From positions 1 to 8,108 of the forward strand of contig CAKTZW010000066.1 of the NCBI GenBank assembly GCA_934636065.1: a stretch of DNA of 8,108 nt, written 5' to 3'. A model generated the notes under the pieces. That model was not told the DNA's origin and ran no database searches. It saw only the letters and a program-made list of their open reading frames with translations. The position numbers and the translations under genes were made by a program. The DNA is from an uncultured Labedella sp. Lineage in GTDB: Bacteria; Actinomycetota; Actinomycetes; Actinomycetales; Microbacteriaceae. Of the stretch, positions 5,723 to 8,108 are shown piece after piece (position 1 is the stretch's first letter; each line of letters opens with the position of its first letter).

Positions 5723-5878
5723 ATGCGTGTACGACTCGACTCGACCGCCGAGCCCTGTGCCAAACTGGGAGCGGCGTCCCGCTCCGGCGGGGCTCACGCG
5801 AGCGACCTGGTCCGCCTCCACCCGTCCACGTACGGCCCGAACGGGCCTCGACGCACCGGCCGCGCGCCGCGCCGGTAG
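5723..5878 (+). CDS. Possible Arg-rich leader ORF (51 codons)
   Basis: An ATG at 5723 opens a frame of 51 codons that closes with TAG at 5876-5878, so its stop overlaps the AGAGGAG ribosome binding site of the arginine hydrolase gene. It starts MRVRLDSTAEPC and ends PRRTGRAPRR, with five Arg in the last nine codons. Third positions are mostly G/C. No good ribosome binding site is seen for it, and a GC-rich leader yields Arg codons by chance, so it may not be translated. If it is, it could couple arginine supply or ribosome position to downstream initiation. Confidence 0.2.
   Translation: MRVRLDSTAEPCAKLGAASRSGGAHASDLVRLHPSTYGPNGPRRTGRAPRR
5776..5793 (+). promoter_or_regulatory. Stable UNCG-type hairpin in the arginine operon leader
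   Basis: GTCCCGC-TCCG-GCGGGGC forms a seven-pair stem (one G-U pair) closed by C-UCCG-G, an unusually stable tetraloop class. It lies about 95 nt before the hydrolase start, with no U tract, so it is more likely a leader structure than a terminator. A second GC stem, CCGGC (5856-5860) with GCCGG (5871-5875), abuts the ribosome binding site. Confidence 0.35.
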
Positions 5879-5883
5879 AGGAG
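5877..5883 (+). promoter_or_regulatory. Ribosome binding site fixing a TTG start
   Basis: AGAGGAG ends 5 nt before TTG 5889. No ATG or GTG in the frame is near it, so it decides the unusual TTG start of the hydrolase. Confidence 0.75.
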
Positions 5884-5888
5884 TCTCC

Positions 5889-6746
5889 TTGACCGACACC
5901 ACCACGACCACCGCCACAGCGCCCGAGCGCACCGCGACGCCCCGCACCTACCTCATGTGCAAGCCCGACTTCTTCACCGTCGTCTACAAGATCAACCCGT
6001 GGATGGAGCCGGCCAAGCCGACCGACACGGCGAAGGCGGTCGCGCAGTGGCAGACGCTCTACGACACCTACGTGTCGCTCGGTCACACGGTCCACCTCAT
6101 CGACCCGATCGACGGTCTGCCCGACATGGTCTACACGGCCAACGGCGGCTTCGTCATCGGCAACGTCGCGTACGGCGCGAGCTTCACCTACCCGCAGCGC
6201 CAGCCCGAGGGTCCGGCGTTCATGGACTGGTTCCGTGCCAACGACTTCGAGGTCGTGGAGCCGAAGGAGATCAACGAGGGCGAGGGTGACTTCCTGCTCG
6301 TCGGCGACACGATCCTCGCCGGGACGGGCTTCCGGAGCGCCTCGAACAGCCACGCGGAGATCGCGTCCATCTACGGTCGCGAGGTCGTGTCCCTCACCCT
6401 CACGAACCCGTCGTTCTACCACCTCGACACGGCGATCGCGGTCCTCGACCCGCTCACGGGCGACGAGAACGCGAACATCGCCTACCTGCCGAACGCCTTC
6501 GATGCGCCGAGCCTCGCGATCCTGCAGGAGCGCTACCCCGACGCGATCCTCGTGAGTGAGGAGGACGCCTCCATCCTCGGGCTCAACTCGATCTCGGACG
6601 GCTACAACGTCGTCATCGCGAAGCGCGCTGTCGGCTTCGAGAAGCAGCTGCGCGAACGCGGCTACAACCCGATCGGCGTCGACCTGTCCGAGCTCCTGCT
6701 CGGCGGCGGCGGAGTGAAGTGCTGCACCCTGGAGCTGCGCCGATGA
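5889..6746 (+). CDS. Guanidine-modifying hydrolase; likely arginine dihydrolase (often annotated dimethylargininase)
   Basis: A 285-aa cytoplasmic enzyme of the amidinotransferase/dimethylargininase pentein superfamily. Visible motifs in order: MCKPDFF and INPWM (23-39), LPDMVYTANGGF (78-88), NEGEGD (129-134), the catalytic-His strand FYHLDTA (H178), and GGGGVKCCTLE with nucleophile C278. The acidic residue that grips the guanidino group in DDAH and arginine deiminase appears here as Asn (N85, in TAN). I recall this Asn and the NPWM motif from the arginine dihydrolases ArgZ/AgrE, which cleave arginine to ornithine, CO2 and two NH3. Direct coupling to rocD, which needs ornithine, favours that activity; a plain DDAH would make citrulline. 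The start is TTG 5889, fixed by AGAGGAG 5 nt upstream. It overlaps rocD by 4 bp (ATGA). The N-terminus is a Thr-rich low-complexity tail. Confidence 0.88.
   Translation: MTDTTTTTATAPERTATPRTYLMCKPDFFTVVYKINPWMEPAKPTDTAKAVAQWQTLYDTYVSLGHTVHLIDPIDGLPDMVYTANGGFVIGNVAYGASFTYPQRQPEGPAFMDWFRANDFEVVEPKEINEGEGDFLLVGDTILAGTGFRSASNSHAEIASIYGREVVSLTLTNPSFYHLDTAIAVLDPLTGDENANIAYLPNAFDAPSLAILQERYPDAILVSEEDASILGLNSISDGYNVVIAKRAVGFEKQLRERGYNPIGVDLSELLLGGGGVKCCTLELRR
6731..6734 (+). promoter_or_regulatory. Ribosome binding site of rocD
   Basis: GGAG lies 8 nt before ATG 6743, inside the end of the hydrolase gene. It supports this start over an upstream in-frame GTG at 6719. Confidence 0.65.
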
Positions 6747-8014
6747 CCGCCGTGGAGCAGCGGGGGACGGCCGCCGGCATCACGGCCGAGGCGACGGCGC
6801 ACGTGCTCGCCCTCGAAGACGAGCACGTCGCGCACAACTACCACCCCCTCCCCGTCGTCGCGGCGACGGCGGACGGTGCGTGGGTCACCGACGTGGAGGG
6901 CAACCGCTACCTGGACTGCCTCGCGGCGTACTCCGCCGTGAACTTCGGACACTCGAATCCGGTGCTCGTCACCGCCGCGACGGAGCAGCTCGGTCGGGTC
7001 ACGCTCACGAGCCGGGCGTTCCACAACGACCGGCTCGGGGAGTTCGCGACGGAGCTCGCGGCGCTCGCCGGGAAGGACATGGTCCTCCCGATGAACACCG
7101 GGGCCGAGGCCGTCGAGTCCGGGATCAAGGTCGCGCGCGCCTGGGGCTACCGTTTGAAGGGCGTCCCGGCCGGTGAGGCCAACATCGTCGTCGCGCAGGG
7201 CAACTTCCACGGTCGCACGACGACGATCATCAGCTTCTCGGACGACGAGACCGCACGCGACGGCTTCGGTCCTTTCACGCCCGGGTTCCGCTCCGTCCCG
7301 TACGGCGACATCGACGCGCTCGCCGCGGCGATCGACGAGAACACCGTCGCGGTGCTCATCGAGCCGATCCAGGGCGAGGCCGGCATCGTCGTCCCGCCGG
7401 CGGAGTACCTCCCCGCCGTGCGCGACCTCACGACGGAGCGGAACGTCCTCTTCATCGCGGACGAGATCCAGTCAGGACTCGGGCGGACGGGCGCGACGTT
7501 CGCGTGCGACCTCGTCGACGTCGTTCCCGACCTCTACCTGCTCGGGAAGGCTCTCGGCGGCGGCATCGTCCCCGTCTCCGCCGTCGTCGGGAACCGCGAC
7601 ATCCTCGGCGTTCTGCGGCCGGGTGAGCACGGCTCGACCTTCGGGGGCAATCCGCTCGCCGCGGCCGTCGGACTCTCGGTCGTCCGCCTGCTCGCGACGG
7701 GTGAGATGCAGGAGCGCGCGCGTGTGCTCGGCGCCCGCCTGCACGCGGGACTCGAGTCGCTCGTCGGGAAGGGTGTCGTCGCGGTGCGCGGTGCGGGTCT
7801 GTGGGCCGGCGTCGACATCGACCCGGCGCTCGCGACCGGTCGCGCCGTGTGCGTCGCGCTCATGGCCCGCGGTGTCCTGGTGAAGGACACGCACGGATCG
7901 ACGATCCGCTTCGCGCCGCCCATCGTCGTGTCCGAGGAGGACATCGACTGGGCGGTCGAGCAGCTCGGGGCCGTCCTCACGGACCTCGCTCCGGTCCCCG
8001 CCGACGCTCCCTGA
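6743..8014 (+). CDS. rocD: Ornithine aminotransferase (ornithine--oxo-acid transaminase)
   Basis: A 423-aa PLP enzyme, class III aminotransferase. It moves the delta-amino group of ornithine to 2-oxoglutarate, giving glutamate and glutamate-5-semialdehyde, which cyclises to P5C on the way to proline or glutamate. Features: NTGAEAVESGIKVAR (118-132, PLP phosphate site), NFHGRT (154-159, ring stacking), EPIQGEAG (207-214), the D240 region FIADEIQSGLGRTG, and Schiff-base lysine K269 in LLGKALGGGIVPVSAV. GSTFGGNPLA (297-306) completes the phosphate-binding set. RocD is favoured over acetylornithine or GABA transaminases by overall wording (NYHPLPVV, YSAVNFGHSNP) and by the neighbour. ATG 6743 overlaps the hydrolase stop (ATGA) with GGAG 8 nt upstream, so the two enzymes are made in step. 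Confidence 0.94.
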   Translation: MTAVEQRGTAAGITAEATAHVLALEDEHVAHNYHPLPVVAATADGAWVTDVEGNRYLDCLAAYSAVNFGHSNPVLVTAATEQLGRVTLTSRAFHNDRLGEFATELAALAGKDMVLPMNTGAEAVESGIKVARAWGYRLKGVPAGEANIVVAQGNFHGRTTTIISFSDDETARDGFGPFTPGFRSVPYGDIDALAAAIDENTVAVLIEPIQGEAGIVVPPAEYLPAVRDLTTERNVLFIADEIQSGLGRTGATFACDLVDVVPDLYLLGKALGGGIVPVSAVVGNRDILGVLRPGEHGSTFGGNPLAAAVGLSVVRLLATGEMQERARVLGARLHAGLESLVGKGVVAVRGAGLWAGVDIDPALATGRAVCVALMARGVLVKDTHGSTIRFAPPIVVSEEDIDWAVEQLGAVLTDLAPVPADAP

Positions 8015-8061
8015 CGCCTCCTCCGCTCACCTTCTGTCCCTCCTCCCTGACGCCTCCTCCG
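8007..8061 (+). repeat. 19-bp direct repeat at the end of rocD
   Basis: CTCCCTGACGCCTCCTCCG occurs at 8007-8025, spanning the rocD stop codon, and again exactly at 8043-8061, a 36-bp period. A shorter GCTCCCT follows. It suggests a small local duplication in a pyrimidine-rich tail. Confidence 0.6.
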
Positions 8062-8080
8062 TCGCTCCCTCTCGACGTGC

Positions 8081-8098
8081 GGGTTCCGGCCGGAATCC
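8081..8098 (+). terminator. Dyad downstream of rocD, possible terminator or operator
   Basis: TTCCGGCCGGAA (8084-8095) is a perfect palindrome, extendable to GGGTTCC-GGCC-GGAATCC with one G-U pair. It could form a seven-pair hairpin about 65 bp after rocD, but no U tract follows, and it may instead belong to the next gene's promoter outside the window. Confidence 0.25.
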
Positions 8099-8108
8099 CC
8101 TCCCGAAG

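Noticed and set aside
5018..5947. A 309-codon minus-strand open frame across the Lrp/AsnC gene
   Set aside because: It is an Arg/Pro-rich shadow. The real regulator lies in another frame with a full HTH and RAM domain.
1..8108. CRISPR arrays, insertion sequences, integrases, rRNA or tRNA genes
   Set aside because: No regularly spaced repeats, transposase or integrase motifs, or RNA gene signatures were seen on either strand.

Overview
The window is a GC-rich stretch, with coding regions dominated by codons ending in G or C, as expected of a high-GC actinobacterium. The gene families and the frequent leaderless starts would fit Microbacteriaceae or a relative, but the genus cannot be read from this sequence alone.

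Layout. (1) Positions 1-1110, + strand: the last ~100 codons of an enolase-superfamily (mandelate racemase/muconate lactonizing type) sugar-acid dehydratase or racemase, followed by a DgoR/FadR-type GntR regulator that probably controls sugar-acid catabolism. (2) 1157-2571, - strand: a two-gene operon of a 7-TM membrane protein and a short YtrA-type GntR repressor, preceded by a promoter carrying two copies of a TGT-N6-ACA dyad that looks like the repressor's own operator. (3) 2619-3735: a GNAT acetyltransferase (-) and a vapBC toxin-antitoxin pair (+) that diverge from a 17-bp intergenic gap with overlapping leaderless promoters. (4) 3836-5008, - strand: a Fic-family (probable AMP-transferase) protein whose composition is less GC-rich than its neighbours, suggesting acquisition by transfer. 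(5) 5221-8014: an Lrp/AsnC regulator (-) divergent from a two-gene arginine-degradation operon (+). This operon encodes a guanidine-modifying hydrolase and the ornithine aminotransferase RocD.

How the parts work together. The best-supported system is the arginine module. The hydrolase is of the type often annotated dimethylargininase, but it carries Asn in the TAN motif and an INPWM motif, which I associate with arginine dihydrolase (ArgZ/AgrE). If it is one, the two translationally coupled genes convert arginine to ornithine plus ammonia and CO2, then ornithine to glutamate semialdehyde/P5C, without arginase or citrulline. The divergent Lrp/AsnC protein is the obvious regulator. The roughly 230-bp leader between them holds a stable UNCG-type hairpin and a small Arg-rich ORF that ends at the ribosome binding site.

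A recurring signature is a TAnnnT -10 box placed exactly 6 nt before an ATG (GNAT, vapB, fic, asnC), and 7 nt before a GTG for the GntR gene. This indicates leaderless transcripts and was used to choose start codons.
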